Source of the DNA: Guyanagaster necrorhizus
Lineage: Eukaryota; Basidiomycota; Agaricomycetes; Agaricales; Physalacriaceae
Assembly (NCBI RefSeq): GCF_019112545.1
Contig: NW_025064883.1
Coordinates: 1,066,100 to 1,130,099 of the forward strand
Reading direction: 5' to 3'
Length of the DNA stretch: 64,000 nt
Shown here: positions 52,801 through 63,990 of the stretch, in pieces
How positions within the stretch are numbered: the first letter of the stretch is position 1
How the letters are laid out: the number at the start of each line of letters is the position of its first letter
Program-made: the position numbers and the translations under genes
The notes under the pieces: model-generated
Database searches by the model: none
What the model was told of the DNA's origin: nothing
What the model saw: the letters and a program-made list of their open reading frames with translations, nothing else

Positions 52801-53231
52801 ACCACTCTCCGCCTTTTGATTCTAGGTGCGTCGGCTAATATTCAACGTAAATGGGTAATCGTGCGTAAGGGCGCGCTGTCTTACCTATCAGAACGGTCTC
52901 CTTGCGCTTGGAACTTTCAGCTAGTCACTGCGCTGAGACTCGGCAATAAATAACGCGAAGAACGCGCGTACCTCTGGGCGAAGGACGCGTATTGACATCC
53001 ATGGTTTCATCCTTGACACGAGACGCGTCCACCTTGGCTGGTGGCTTCTTTGCCCACATTTCTTTCAGGCTTGACTGTTGCGGTGGCGCAGGCTTGATAG
53101 ATATGGGCATTTCGAAGAATTTGCCTAGGGGGGAGATGAGATGAGATGAAAGCAGGGGATAAGACAGCATTAAACGGACCTAAGGTTTGCTGGCGGCCCA
53201 TTGGACGAGACAAGAGACGCGTGATAAACAT
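49858..53231 (-). CDS. LIG1: ATP-dependent DNA ligase I (Cdc9/LIG1)
   Basis: Seals nicks between Okazaki fragments and in excision repair. The nucleotidyltransferase motif is [15 protein letters not shown] (about 51,200), with the adenylated Lys. Other motifs: [40 protein letters not shown], and the OB-fold part [11 protein letters not shown]. The N-terminal helical domain has [10 protein letters not shown] and [10 protein letters not shown]. The best start is the ATG at 53231: [18 protein letters not shown] is joined by a 55-nt intron (53125-53179) to [14 protein letters not shown]. This gives a basic leader like a mitochondrial presequence and a PCNA-binding box QQTLGKFF. The second ATG (53201) would give a form without the leader, as in yeast CDC9. 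An ATG at 53110, the first after the intron, would lose the PCNA box. A Lys-Ser repeat lies near 52,610. Confidence 0.95.
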
Positions 53232-53573
53232 ATGTACACAGAGATCTTGCGTGTATTTCGGACTTGGGTCGCAACAGAAAGTAATATCAATTCACCATCA
53301 TATAGCGGGGACCGTATAAAACTGGACGCATCATCTCAAAAAAATACTGTACTTGACCCAGGGAAAAAAATTCACCTGGCCAGCTGGTTAATAATGGAGA
53401 AGAGAGCAATATGCTCGCCAGACTCTTACTCAAGCAGATGAGTGGCCGGAAATTGCCGTGACTGTATAGTCGAGTTTTAAGTTTGTACCCTTCATACCAC
53501 AACAACCGTCAATAAACTCTCGAAACGTTACGCCTCAAGCCGAATCGCCCTCCCCGACGTCCTCAAGGCAGAC
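53232..53573. promoter_or_regulatory. Divergent promoter of LIG1 and RPS11
   Basis: 342 bp between opposite start codons. It contains no open frame of interest. A pyrimidine-rich stretch precedes the RPS11 start, as is common for ribosomal protein genes in fungi. Confidence 0.4.
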
Positions 53574-54293
53574 ATGGCTGAACAGGTGCGTCCCAAGTGC
53601 TATTTCACGAGGTGTACTTTCCTGACAAGATTATAGATAGAAAAAGCTTTCCAAAAGCAAGCCATTTTCCAGAACGCCAAGTCGCGTGGTGCGTTCCCTC
53701 CGACAAAATACAGTACTCGTTCTAACGGCAACACCTGTAGCTGGTAAAAAGGTCTCGTCGAAGGACAAGCGTTGGTACAAGGATGTTGGTCTGGGATTCA
53801 AGACTCCCTCAGAAGCTATCAATGGGACATATATCGGTGCGGCAGTTGTTTACGACTTCACAGAGAGTGCTCATCTTGGGGCAGACAAGAAGTGCCCCTT
53901 CACCGGTGAAGTGTCAATCCGCGGCCGTATTCTAACCGGCAAGGTTGTTTCGACAAAAATGACCCGTACCATTATCATCCGACGGGACTACCTTCATTAC
54001 ATTCCCAAATACAGTGCGCAAAGCTCTCAAAATTTCTAGTACTATGCCCTTACATCCATGACAGACCGGTACGAGAAGCGCCACAAAAATTTGGCTGTCC
54101 ATCTTTCCCCTGCTTTCCGTGTCGAGGTTGGTGATATGGTCACAGTTGGTATGTAGATGGTTGCATCATGATTCCTTTTCCATCTGACCGCATTTCGATA
54201 GGACAATGTCGGCCGCTGTCTAAGACTGTGAGGTTCAATGTGTTGCGGGTATCGAAGAACAAAGCGGCGGCCAAAGCATTTGGCAAATTCTAG
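53574..54293 (+). CDS. RPS11: 40S ribosomal protein S11 (uS17)
   Basis: Small-subunit ribosomal protein that binds 18S rRNA. Exon 1 is only ATG GCT GAA CAG, then the intron (GTGCGT...ATAG) and [17 protein letters not shown]. After further introns come [71 protein letters not shown], then [20 protein letters not shown] and [17 protein letters not shown]. The stop is at 54291-54293. The protein is about 155 aa, normal. An intron of 48 nt just after GTYI has no stop and is divisible by three; retention would insert 16 residues before DKKCPF. Introns clustered near the start codon are typical for ribosomal protein genes. Confidence 0.95.
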
Positions 54294-54738
54294 GGGACGG
54301 GATTATTTTGTCATGGCGACTTTTTTTACAAAGTAAAACCATGCTTATGTCCACCACTATGAATTGCGTAGCACTAAGTCCAGCGAATGTGTCGCGGGGA
54401 TCAGACATCTGCCAAAAAAAAAAAAGTTACAGTATTCGCAAAAGCGAACTTGTGTGAAATGTCCAGCGTCAACGTTCCATATCGGGCATTGTTCTCACGG
54501 ACCACGGCCTGACCCACGGCTTGACCTGATTGTTGTTGCTGCTCTCAGTGTTGCTCAGCCCCTTCGTTGTTCTCCCTCCTTCCATTCTCCAGGCAGGCCC
54601 TGCCGCGTATCTACATTCACGTCCTGCTGCCTTCCCATCGCTGCAACACTGGCGCCAACCCTTTTCTCCGTATTCACCTCCAAGCTCGCCAAGGGTCGAC
54701 CATCGTCGCCTTTACCGCCTGGCCACCACTCTCCTCAG
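54294..54738. other. RPS11 3' flank and PPZ upstream region
   Basis: 445 bp. Contains an A12 run at about 54,413-54,424. From 54364 a frame in phase with the phosphatase start stays open for 125 codons without a stop, but it is Cys/His/Pro-rich with no family features; I read it as a long 5' leader. Confidence 0.4.
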
Positions 54739-56346
54739 ATGGGCCAGCAGCCATCCAAGAAGTCAAAGAAGGGTAGCAAGGACAAGGACAAGGACAAGGA
54801 GCACGATTCACCGTCTCCTGAAACAGCAACGGAGGAGGTGGGAGAAAGCACGCCGCAAAGTTCCTTGTCCCGAACGACGGGCTCAGACGCAGTTAACGGC
54901 GTCGACAAATCACTACCGAACGGAGGGCCTGCAATAAGTGTATCGGATCCCGATGGCACTGCCATAGCGTCCTCTGGAAATGGCACTAGTTCTCCCTATC
55001 ACAGCAAAACCGCCGACCCCGCTTCTACTGACCCTCCTCCACCAAGCCCTGTCTCTCCAGCACCTTCGTCTTCTACATCGCAAGTCTCTCCGAAGCCTTC
55101 TCCTGCTCCTCTAGATATACCGGCCACCCAGACTATTCTATCTAATTCAAACATGTTTAGTCCCGGATCGGCCTCCAGTAACGGACTTCAAAGCGAGAAT
55201 GGAGGAGTCAAGGAGAAGCCGCGGCCGTTTGATGTTGATGACATGATACTGCGTCTTCTGGATGTTGGATATACGGGGAAAGTCAGCAAATCTCTCTGCC
55301 TTAAAAATACAGAGATTACTTCCATCTGCCTTGCTGCCCGAGAGGTTTTCCTCAGCCAGCCTACTCTTGTCGAATTGTCGCCTCCTGTGAAGATCGTCGG
55401 TGATGTCCACGGGCAGTACTCGGACCTCATTCGGTTGTTCGAAATGTGCGGTTTTCCTCCCGCCGCAAATTACCTTTTTCTTGGGGATTATGTCGACCGT
55501 GGCAAACAAAGTCTCGAAACTATCCTCTTACTTCTCTGCTACAAGATCAAGTATCCAGAGAACTTTTTCTTATTGAGGGGGAACCATGAATGCGCGAATG
55601 TGACGCGAGGTGAGCAATGGAGCTGGTTGCGTGTCCCTATGTCACTGACGATTCTTTTTATTCTCAGTGTATGGATTCTATGATGAGTGCAAACGACGCT
55701 GTAATATCAAGACGTGGAAAACTTTTATCGATGTTTTCAATTGCCTACCCATTGCCGCCGTCGTTGCCTCCAAGATTTTCTGCGTCCATGGAGGTCTATC
55801 ACCTTCTCTTCACTCTATGGAGGATATAAAGCGGATACAAAGGCCAACAGACGTTCCAGACTATGGTCTTCTGAACGACTTGCTCTGGTCGGATCCGTCT
55901 GATACAGCTCTAGATTGGGAGGATAATGAGAGGGGAGTGAGCTATTGCTTTGGGAAAGCTATCATCAATGAGTTCCTCGTTCGCTACGACATGGATCTCA
56001 TATGCCGGGCGCATATGGTCGTAGAAGATGGTTACGAGTTTTGGAACGATCGAACGTTAGTCACGGTGTTCAGCGCGCCTAACTATTGTGGAGGTAAGTC
56101 AAATCACGTTCTACTTCGTTCACGTAACAAAATTGTCCTTACGATTTTCCATCAGAATTTGATAATTATGGGGCATGCATGAGCGTGTCAGAAGACCTAC
56201 TCTGTGCCTTCGAGTTGCTCAAACCTCTTGACGGTGCCGCATTACGGAAAGAAATGACTAAAGCAAAGCGGAAAAGGTGCGCACTATATACATCAGTCCT
56301 TTCACATTCTAATCGCTTTATGTCTAGTATGGCTACGGCCGCATGA
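54739..56346 (+). CDS. PPZ1: PPZ-type serine/threonine protein phosphatase
   Basis: Fungus-specific PP1-like phosphatase that regulates K+/Na+ homeostasis and cell wall integrity. The ATG at 54739 gives [11 protein letters not shown], an N-myristoylation signal with a basic cluster, as in yeast Ppz1. A Ser/Pro-rich N-terminal extension of about 160 aa precedes the catalytic domain, which starts [20 protein letters not shown]. Metal-binding motifs are intact: [42 protein letters not shown], then [19 protein letters not shown] and [12 protein letters not shown]. Four introns are seen, the last within the tail; it ends RKSMATAA. The catalytic domain could belong to PP1, but the extension and myristoylation site point to PPZ. 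It is shorter than yeast Ppz1 (692 aa). Confidence 0.92.
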
Positions 56347-56807
56347 TTTTTACGACTGTTTTTCCGAAGATATAGGAATATAATAGCTGGTAGGCTCTTG
56401 ATGGAATTGTGTTCATAGTTCTGGCCGCAGATGTGCGTGATGAAATTGTAGACTAGGGCCAACGGCGTATATGAGGATGACCCTCCGTAGAACATTGACG
56501 AAAGGCGGTTTTCGTTTGTCGCTGCGCCCCTCTTTTCACCACCCTGTCGTTTGAATGGCCAGTGGAGATATTGAGCCGCTCTTTTCTCTGACGTTGTAAC
56601 CATACTTTCTTTTCTTACTTTAGGATTTGGCATTCCGTTCTCTATTGCTGTCTTTCTCATCTGCCTGTCGGCGTTTGTGTTATAATTCTCCCTATACTCA
56701 TGTATGGTCACATATTTATTCAATAAAAGAACAACTTGAATTTCTCTACTAGGACTGGGACTAAGATTGTAACACATACTTTCTATATTACAAGGGGCTA
56801 CTCTGAA
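56347..56807. other. Convergent 3' regions of PPZ and the SLC35-type gene
   Basis: 461 bp between facing stop codons, AT-richer than its surroundings with several AATAAA-like signals near 56,720. No gene supported. Confidence 0.4.
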
Positions 56808-58253
56808 TTAGTGTTTAGCTATATCATAGGCCAATATCCCGAAGGCCGCAACTATTATTGTTGATCCTGCAATGCTACCCATTGTAACAGCTCTCGTCCC
56901 GGCGCCGAACATGACATCCGAAATGAAAACAAGGGCTATCGTCAAGAGACCTCCGACTGATGTCATGATTGGGCCCCATACGCCTAGAAGAATCTGGTCA
57001 TGGAATGTCAGTGACCACAGGACCAAGGAATGTGAAGAAACTCACCATAAAGCCTGCGTTAAACATGACGCCACTGATAGCAATTGTCATTATAGCCACA
57101 ATCGTCCGCCAGCTGCCTGGAAAAGTAAAGGGTTCAATTTGAAAGTGGTCCAGGATGGGTATAGGTACCCATAGAAATAGAAATGTGCAGACTCCAATGG
57201 CCGATGTTAGGAAGTTGGGATGGAATCCAAACGGGGGTGGATAAGCAGCGTCGGGATCCTTGGTATCCGTATCGCTGGAATTCTCAATGTCCATATCATC
57301 CGCCTCCGGAAGTGGTTCATATCTCCTCTCGGAAATCAACTCCGGATCGGAGGGTAAAGCAGCGTACTTTTTGTACATAACCTGATACAACGCATAAATA
57401 AGCGATGCCATTAAAGTTAGCAAGTCGCCGATCAGAGGCGCCGTCGGACGTTCGAAATCCCGTATTATCTCTGAGCCTGTTTCTTCAGGAGTGGACGTGC
57501 TACCTCCGTAGACGACGACTAGAACACCTAGCGTTGCCAGCACAACAGCCAGGAGCCGGCGTGACTCCCATTTAAGGTGAAAGACACGGACAGAAATTAT
57601 GTACGCGAAGAACGCGTTCGTGTTCCAAATAGCTGAGATAGTAATCAGACTCGTTTGTAGCAGGTGAAACGAGACCTACCCGTCACGTCACTGACCCTGT
57701 ACAGTTGTCAGAAAAACACACGGAAATCAGAGTGAGAATACAACTCACGAAGCCAGAGTGATAGCAGCAAACCAAAGGAGACCCGGAAACGTCATTCCGA
57801 TAGTTAACGCGAGTATGAGGGAAACGAAACGGAACCGAGGGAAGCCCGCCGCGCTTGGATGGCACGGAGGAGGAGAAAGATGGTTGCTAACGGCTGCTGA
57901 TAGGCCGTTTAGGAGAGACTTTGTCGAATGATTAGTGGTAACCCTTAGATATAAGAGATGGAGTGGGAATATGAGAGCGAACGACGAATGAACGACGTAG
58001 CTATGAAACGAGTCAGTAGTAATAAGGTCGAATCGATAATTGGACGCACAAGATTAGGAAAGGTTGTCTGTATCCAAGGTCTGTCTGGACATACTAGGAA
58101 GGGCAGATAAGCATCTGTCCCAGCGAAGCGCTGGTGACCTACTTGTGTGAACTCGCTCTCTACTACAAAAGAAAATAGAGTAACGATAAAAAGGACTACC
58201 GTAAGTTTCCCCCCAATGCGAGGGGTGGAGACAACATGATGACCAGCAGGCAT
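56808..58253 (-). CDS. SLC35F-type membrane transporter (DMT superfamily)
   Basis: Ten-segment EamA-like transporter, resembling SLC35F5 and yeast Thi74/YML018C, which sit in vacuolar or Golgi membranes. The likely start ATG at 58253 gives MPAGHHVVSTPRIGGK and TVVLFIVTLFSFVVESEFTQ. Further segments are YVVHSSFALIFPLHLLYL, FRFVSLILALTIGMTFPGLL, DVTAIWNTNAFFAYIISVRV, LAVVLATLGVLVVVYGGS, IGDLLTLMASLIYALYQVMY, then a hydrophilic loop and SAIGVCTFLFLWVPIPILDH, IVAIMTIAISGVMFNAGF, and a C-terminal pair ending GILAYDIAKH. The frame is consistent across many introns, including a 17-nt exon at 57680-57696. Substrate cannot be told from sequence. The divergent bL36m gene starts 121 bp away, with a CACGTG box between. 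Confidence 0.88.
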
Positions 58254-58374
58254 ATATGGATCAAAGGAGTAGGAAGGCAAGAAACGGAACGCGCCTTAAT
58301 CGAGTCGCTACTTGGTGTAGATCACGTGACTAGAAAGTCTCGTACCGTCCGTGTGCGAATTTCTTCAGACCGCC

Positions 58375-58677
58375 ATGCTAAGCGCTTTTTTGGCTTCAAG
58401 CCGACCGCTACTATCGCGCCTTCGCCTTGCCCCAGCGCTGGTTCACCATCATCCTCACCGTCATGGTCTCCAATCCCTCACAGAGACGCCACATCTCGCT
58501 CGGGGCATGAAAGTGCGCTCTTCCGTCAAAACAATGTGCGAAGGCTGCAGCATCGTCCGCAGGAAGGGAAGGGTTTATGTTATTTGCTCGAAAAATCCAA
58601 AACACAAGCAGGTGCGTCTTCTCAGCAATCCTTATCTCCCATCGTTTGAAATGTTTTTGGTATAGCGACAAGGATAA
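58375..58677 (+). CDS. MRPL36: Mitochondrial ribosomal protein bL36m
   Basis: Smallest bacterial-type large-subunit protein, zinc-bound, at the mitochondrial ribosome. The ATG at 58375 gives a basic, Leu/Ser/Arg/His-rich presequence ([20 protein letters not shown]) of about 45 aa, then the whole L36 core: [36 protein letters not shown], with the CxxC...C...H zinc ligands. One intron (GTGCGT...GGTATAG) puts the last codons, RQG-stop, in a terminal exon at 58666-58677. The protein is about 83 aa. Convergent with DHFR, stop codons 35 bp apart, so the transcripts probably overlap. Confidence 0.95.
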
Positions 58678-58712
58678 AGGAATGGCAGAAGGTCGATACA
58701 GATACACGTATA

Positions 58713-59400
<688 letters not shown>

Positions 59401-59569
59401 CTAATGCGTGGTACAATTGATAATTACAATATCGATATCAGCCATCTATCAATGCATGCATGATGCACAAGACTTGGAAAAAATTTAGGCACCAAACAAT
59501 CATGGAAAGCTATAGAGAAGCTACAGAGCACGTTTGCAAAAAACCACAAAAGAAATTCAATGACAGACA

Positions 59570-60331
59570 TCAATCCCATTTTTTCCATTCAGATCCTGCC
59601 GGAGGTTTCACCTCCACCCGCTTAGCCTTGACCTCTTCCCAGTTTGTGCTGAGTGTAGTGCCACCACTCTCAGAGTAGCTCTTAATCATTGCCCGTTTGG
59701 TGTCATCATCCGCATCCTGGAAGATCTTTTGGAAGAAACCATTGAGAGTGCTGTCGCCACCAACATTAGGGTCTTCGTCGGTCGTTTTCTCCTTCTCCGT
59801 GGAGAGTATGTTGCTAGTAATGCCGTCCCAGTTCTTCTTAGGCTTGACAGAGGTCGTAGTCATAGCAGGCGCAGAGGGGAAAGAAGCAAGAGCTATATCA
59901 CGGCAGCCAAAATCAAGCGCTTATGCTCACTTGCAGCTGTTTAATCACTTACGATCAGGACTGTCTCCCACCAGTGCGCCCCAACGACCAGACACCATCT
60001 TCATCAGCCTGATCTCCACTTTCACCTTGCCAACGGTGTACTCGCAAGATCCGGGATTGACTTGACCCTTGAGTGGCGCAAGAACAAGACTTTTATCGCC
60101 GTGTGTGTAGGTAAACTGATACACATCAGTTCAGGGAAATGCTCAAGCAGAATACGTACGAACCTTTCTGGGCTCAAACTGGACGTTCACCTCAGATGGG
60201 TCTGCGTTGCGATCAAAGATCGACAGAGTGAGGCGTTCGTCAGTTTCGTAGAACTCGTGTCTGATTAGAGCGATGTAAAGCTTTCATTTCCATACAAAAG
60301 TGGAGCATAAAACTGACCTAAGAGTAGACAT
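59570..60331 (-). CDS. SGT1: SGT1-like CS/SGS-domain co-chaperone, no TPR
   Basis: Co-chaperone of Hsp90 linking to SCF ubiquitin ligases and kinetochore assembly. The start ATG at 60331 gives MSTLR, then an intron and HEFYETDERLTLSIFDRNAD, the CS domain, with VNVQFEPRKFTYTHGDKSLV and VGKVKVEIRLMKM. After a linker the SGS domain reads KKNWDGITSNIL, FFQKIFQDADDDTKRAMIKS and SESGGTTLSTNWEEV, ending EVKPPAGSEWKKWD. The family's usual N-terminal TPR domain is absent: the protein is only about 195 aa and the upstream gene starts 183 bp away on the other strand, so the TPR cannot be hidden upstream. The SGS match makes SGT1 better than p23 or CacyBP. Confidence 0.88.
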
Positions 60332-60514
60332 TGCTGCAATTTTTAGGAGGTAATGGAGGTGACGGCTGAAGAGCTGAGTCCAGGAATGCCCGTCACAGGT
60401 GTAATGGCATCATGTGATGTGACCCCTGTCGTAGCATGATGTCATTCATAATGCACGCCGGTGTTGCTGTAGCACCTTCACAGCCTGAAACCACATACTA
60501 CAACTTCAACCATC
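60332..60514. promoter_or_regulatory. Divergent promoter of SGT1-like and GST-like genes
   Basis: 183 bp between opposite start codons. It holds a partly self-complementary tract, CATCATGTGATG with a second GCATGATGTCAT nearby (about 60,405-60,450). No known factor site was assigned. Confidence 0.4.
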
Positions 60515-61838
60515 ATGTCGAGCATACCAAAAGCAGTTCTTTATTATTCTTCAGAGTCTATATGGTCTTCTGCAGGTAAGTACAGTACTACTTGTACACT
60601 TTTTCCGAGTCGTGATCTCATTCTTTTGAAATAGTTCTCCTCGCGTTGTAAGAAAGTCCTTCATGATAAGTTGTTGTTTTCCCAAATTTATTGAGCTAGA
60701 GAGGAGAAGGGATACGGAGCGGACGAGGTCGATCTCCGCGTTGTCGACTTGAGTGAGTTTTCGCCAGGAATCTTCCTGATCCTATCTGTATACCCAACCA
60801 ACTGCTTAGACAAGGGCGGAAACTTTGATCCATCGTTTCTACGTCTCAACAACAAAGGTACTGCATCCCTCGATCCTACCTAATGTCGTGAAGTGACATT
60901 TGTGCCAGCAATTGTTCCAACCTTGGTCGTTCCACTCCAGAAAACACTCTCGGTGGCCGTGGAGAGTCGATACAGAGCGATCACTGATAGCAAAGTTCGC
61001 ACTATTTCATGTGACGTTGGGAACAGTATACTGACATGATATCAGGCTATCATTGAATTTCTTGATAAATCTCGCTCACCGTGGTCGCAAACCCATACAA
61101 CATCGCAAGCCCCGGCACCGTCATTAACTCCAGCGACTATCGCCTTTACAGAAACCTCAGCAGAAATGATAGAACTCATTCATACCGAAGAAGCCAATCC
61201 AGATAACCTCAGATATATGAACGCTCGCGACGTGGACTCCTTGAGGAGCTTGGCTCGTGAATTGCTCCCGGTGTTGCATGCACGCAGAGATGTCTTATCC
61301 AAACACATCTCCGATGCTAATAGTGGCACAATCCAAGTTTCCGAGAAAGTTACGGCGTTCTGGAAGGAGAAACAGGCCGCAATAGAAGTATTAGTGGGGT
61401 TGTATAAAAACGCAGATATTTCAGAATCTGCTTTGGAGCCAGGAGAGAAGACTAAAAGAGCAGAGTACTTTGAAATGGCGAAATCCGCACGTGCCTCGCT
61501 CGGTCGTACCCTTCTTAGACTGGAGAAGGATGTCATCGGGCCCTTTGCTCTCGGTACGAGTCCTCAATCCATGTTCCGATTTACTCTTAAATTCATCATA
61601 ACGCCATGCAGGGGACCAACTATCAATTGCGGATATGCATCTCTCTTCATGGTTGGCGAGGATAGTCAAGCTTGCCGGAGGCGCGGCTACAGACGATGGC
61701 ATCGCTGTGGTTGGGAGGCTGCAGCACTATGTTGGAACAGATTTCAAGCTGGGAGAAAAGAGCCGACTGTCCGAGTACTGGGAAGCGATGAAGGGGAGGC
61801 CCAGTTGGAATAAGGTGTATGCAGAAGGCCTGCATTGA
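60515..61838 (+). CDS. Glutathione S-transferase-like protein
   Basis: The start ATG at 60515 gives MSSIPKAVLYYSSESIWSSA, the thioredoxin-fold beginning where the active-site Ser/Tyr (SxxxW region) lies, then KGYGADEVDLRVVDL, NKGGNFDPSFLRLNNK and IVPTLVV with the cis-Pro. A variable linker follows, then an all-helical C-terminal domain with SLRSLARELLPVLHARRDVL and a final DQLSIADMHLSSWLARIVKL, which is the GST C-terminal N-capping box and hydrophobic staple motif. It ends WEAMKGRPSWNKVYAEGLH. Short introns separate the exons; phases fit. The insertion of about 80 helical residues in the middle of the C-terminal domain is larger than in canonical GSTs and resembles the fungal GST subgroups with a long linker. 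Substrate unknown. Confidence 0.82.
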
Positions 61839-63009
61839 ATGTTTCGTGTATACTATTGAACGTTAGTAAGAACGACTGTACGGCTTGGTCAGATCTTCAA
61901 GTTGACACGAACTAGATCGAAAGCAGTGAGCATCATAAGAAGTAGATCCGAAAAGTTCGAAGGTACCTAGGCATTGTACAGATATATATCTTAAATAAGA
62001 ACAACAGCGGGCAATATTCAATAACCAACCAGCGGCGAAATCATGTTCGTCACCACGGAACTTCCTTTTCAGCAACTCATTTGTGTCATCAGATCCAAGA
62101 TGACCCGGTCACTACCAGCCTGCTTGTCCAACCAAGATGAACTTAGGCTTATCAGCCATCGTATTTCAACTGAAGCCTGGCGTTTTTTTACAGAGCCATA
62201 CTCCAGCTGGGTGATCAAAACGTTCGGTTCCTTCAACTAGAGGACAGGCCACAGCATCTCCTAAGGAAAAAAAGATATGCCGGTAAAAGCTCTGCTAAGA
62301 CCTAGAAAAAAATACCATACAGCCCTGGGCCGGAAGCTTGAGAGATGATAATAGGTATTGCTGTTTGTCCGGCAACTTGTCCCAATCTTACGGACTGTTC
62401 ATGGCAGCGCATGCTCGGAACGAGGATAATCAAGACCAGGTGACGAGCTACGACGCGCTTACTGACAAACAGCAAGACAAGGTATGGGATGATCCATGGC
62501 CTTTCGTCTGTGAAACTCGATGGACAGAGATAAATCGAAGACGGATAGCCATAATTTGTACTAGCCATCGAGGTTATCACCAGTTTGTCCTGACGGTTAT
62601 CGAGGTCATCGATCCTGCTTTCGTCTTGACATGAACACGTATTTTGTATCATGTGCTTCTATGATATAAGGATGACACAGTAACACTGACGAGATTGACG
62701 GATAGCAATCATCGCGATTGAAAACACGATGTTCTCCGCAGTGAGTCTGAGAAAGCGCCGATTTACTGTACATAGCCAAAATCCCCAGGGAATCGTGAGC
62801 GGACGTCGCTACGACCTAGCCGTGAGGGTTAATTCGCATTTTTGCGCATCAGACAAGTCGAGTTTTCTTACCTACGACATCGGTGATAGTCGCATCCGAA
62901 GCAGATGGATAATCGTGTACAGACGACATGAATTGTGAAACCGTAAAATGGTAAGATCGCATCGTCGATGTGACCCACATTCGCACGAAGCGCATGCCTT
63001 CCCAGATTA
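61839..63009. other. Gene-poor gap of about 1.2 kb
   Basis: Between the facing 3' ends of the GST-like gene and the Cir_N gene. Open frames exist (plus 62043-62240, plus 62338-62634, minus 62302-62652) but none shows a family motif or good splice links. No repeat or transposon remnant was recognised. Confidence 0.35.
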
Positions 63010-63919
63010 TCAATGCCTCCCTTGATACCGTCTGAAATTACTTTCCCAGCGGCCACGATGGGCTTCTTCTACCTCTCGTCGGTTGTACATATCACCGTAC
63101 TCAGATTCAGTAATTCCCCCATGCACTGTGCTTGGCGTCTCACTGCCTTGCTTCTTCCGTCGAATCAGGGCCAGGGCCCGCTCTCTTTCAGATAATTCAC
63201 GTGTAATGCGCGCGCTGACTTCTGGCGGCTGGCCAGGAGATCCTGCAGGAGGTCGAGGACGGTGTCGCGAGGAAGAAGACGAGGAGGAGGACTTGGAAGC
63301 AAGTTGATGTGTGATAGATGTTAGAGGATCATGAATGGATTTTCGTGCCGTGTCTCGCTTCCTTCGTTCCTCAGCAGCTTCATCTACCTCCGCGTCATCT
63401 CGATCGCGGTTGCGTTCAGAATACCATGGCCGGAGATCTTTGGCATCAGGAGCTAATGGTATTCCTTTGTCCGTTTCCATGGGCCCAGCCTTCTTGGTTG
63501 AGCGCACGGCTGTAATTATGGCGTTCTACTTCCAAGTTAGTAAACTGGGTATAGAATACAAGCAAGCATACAAACCTGTTCGAGATCTTCAAAAAAGTTG
63601 ATATGACCTCCAGATGTGGGCAGCGATTCCTTAGCACGCTCCAGCAGCTTCATATCACCGTCTCTCCCCTTTTTCTTGGGGAGAGAGGCAACCCCTGCTC
63701 GTTCTCTGAGCAGGTCTATTCTAGCCTCTGAATCCTATATTAAAAAAAAGGTAAGGCACGGCCATGTATTGCAGAAAGGAGACTTACCGCCAACATCATT
63801 CTTCCTTCCTCCCGTGCCTCCTTCTCCCGTGCCTCTTCTTCATCGCGTCGGACCCTTTCAATGTTATCCCTACGATACGGATGGTAGGATTTGTGATGAG
63901 CGATGTTCAGCTTGCCCAT
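63010..63919 (-). CDS. Cir_N-domain protein, LENG1-like
   Basis: Likely nuclear protein associated with pre-mRNA splicing or transcription, from the CBF1-interacting co-repressor N-terminal (Cir_N) domain. The ATG at 63919 gives MGKLNIAHHKSYHPYRRDNI, then ERVRRDEEEAREKEAREEG, the domain's highly charged helix. Two introns (near 63,730-63,780 and 63,530-63,570) keep the frame. Further on: KLLERAKESLPTSGGHINFF, which matches the LENG1 family, then KDLRPWYSERNRDRDDAEVD, a Ser homopolymer (KSSSSSSSSRHRPRPP), REL SERERALALIRRKKQG, and a C-terminus MYNRREVEEAHRGRW ending RYQGRH. About 265 aa. The promoter, at the right edge, carries ATCACGTGAT (63991-64000). Function inferred from the family. Confidence 0.85.
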
Positions 63920-63990
63920 GGGGTATTATGTATGTCATTGGGAATTTGAAAGTGTAATTAAAGGTCAGCCATTGCGCGTGGCTGTGTTTT

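Noticed and set aside
53110..53170. DNA ligase starting at 53170 or 53110
   Set aside because: A start at 53170 reads through the predicted intron and gives no PIP box. The spliced start at 53231 gives both a presequence and a PIP box, as in yeast Cdc9.
62338..62634. Possible 98-codon gene on the plus strand
   Set aside because: No good start context, no splice links, no recognisable motif; an overlapping open frame of similar length lies on the other strand.
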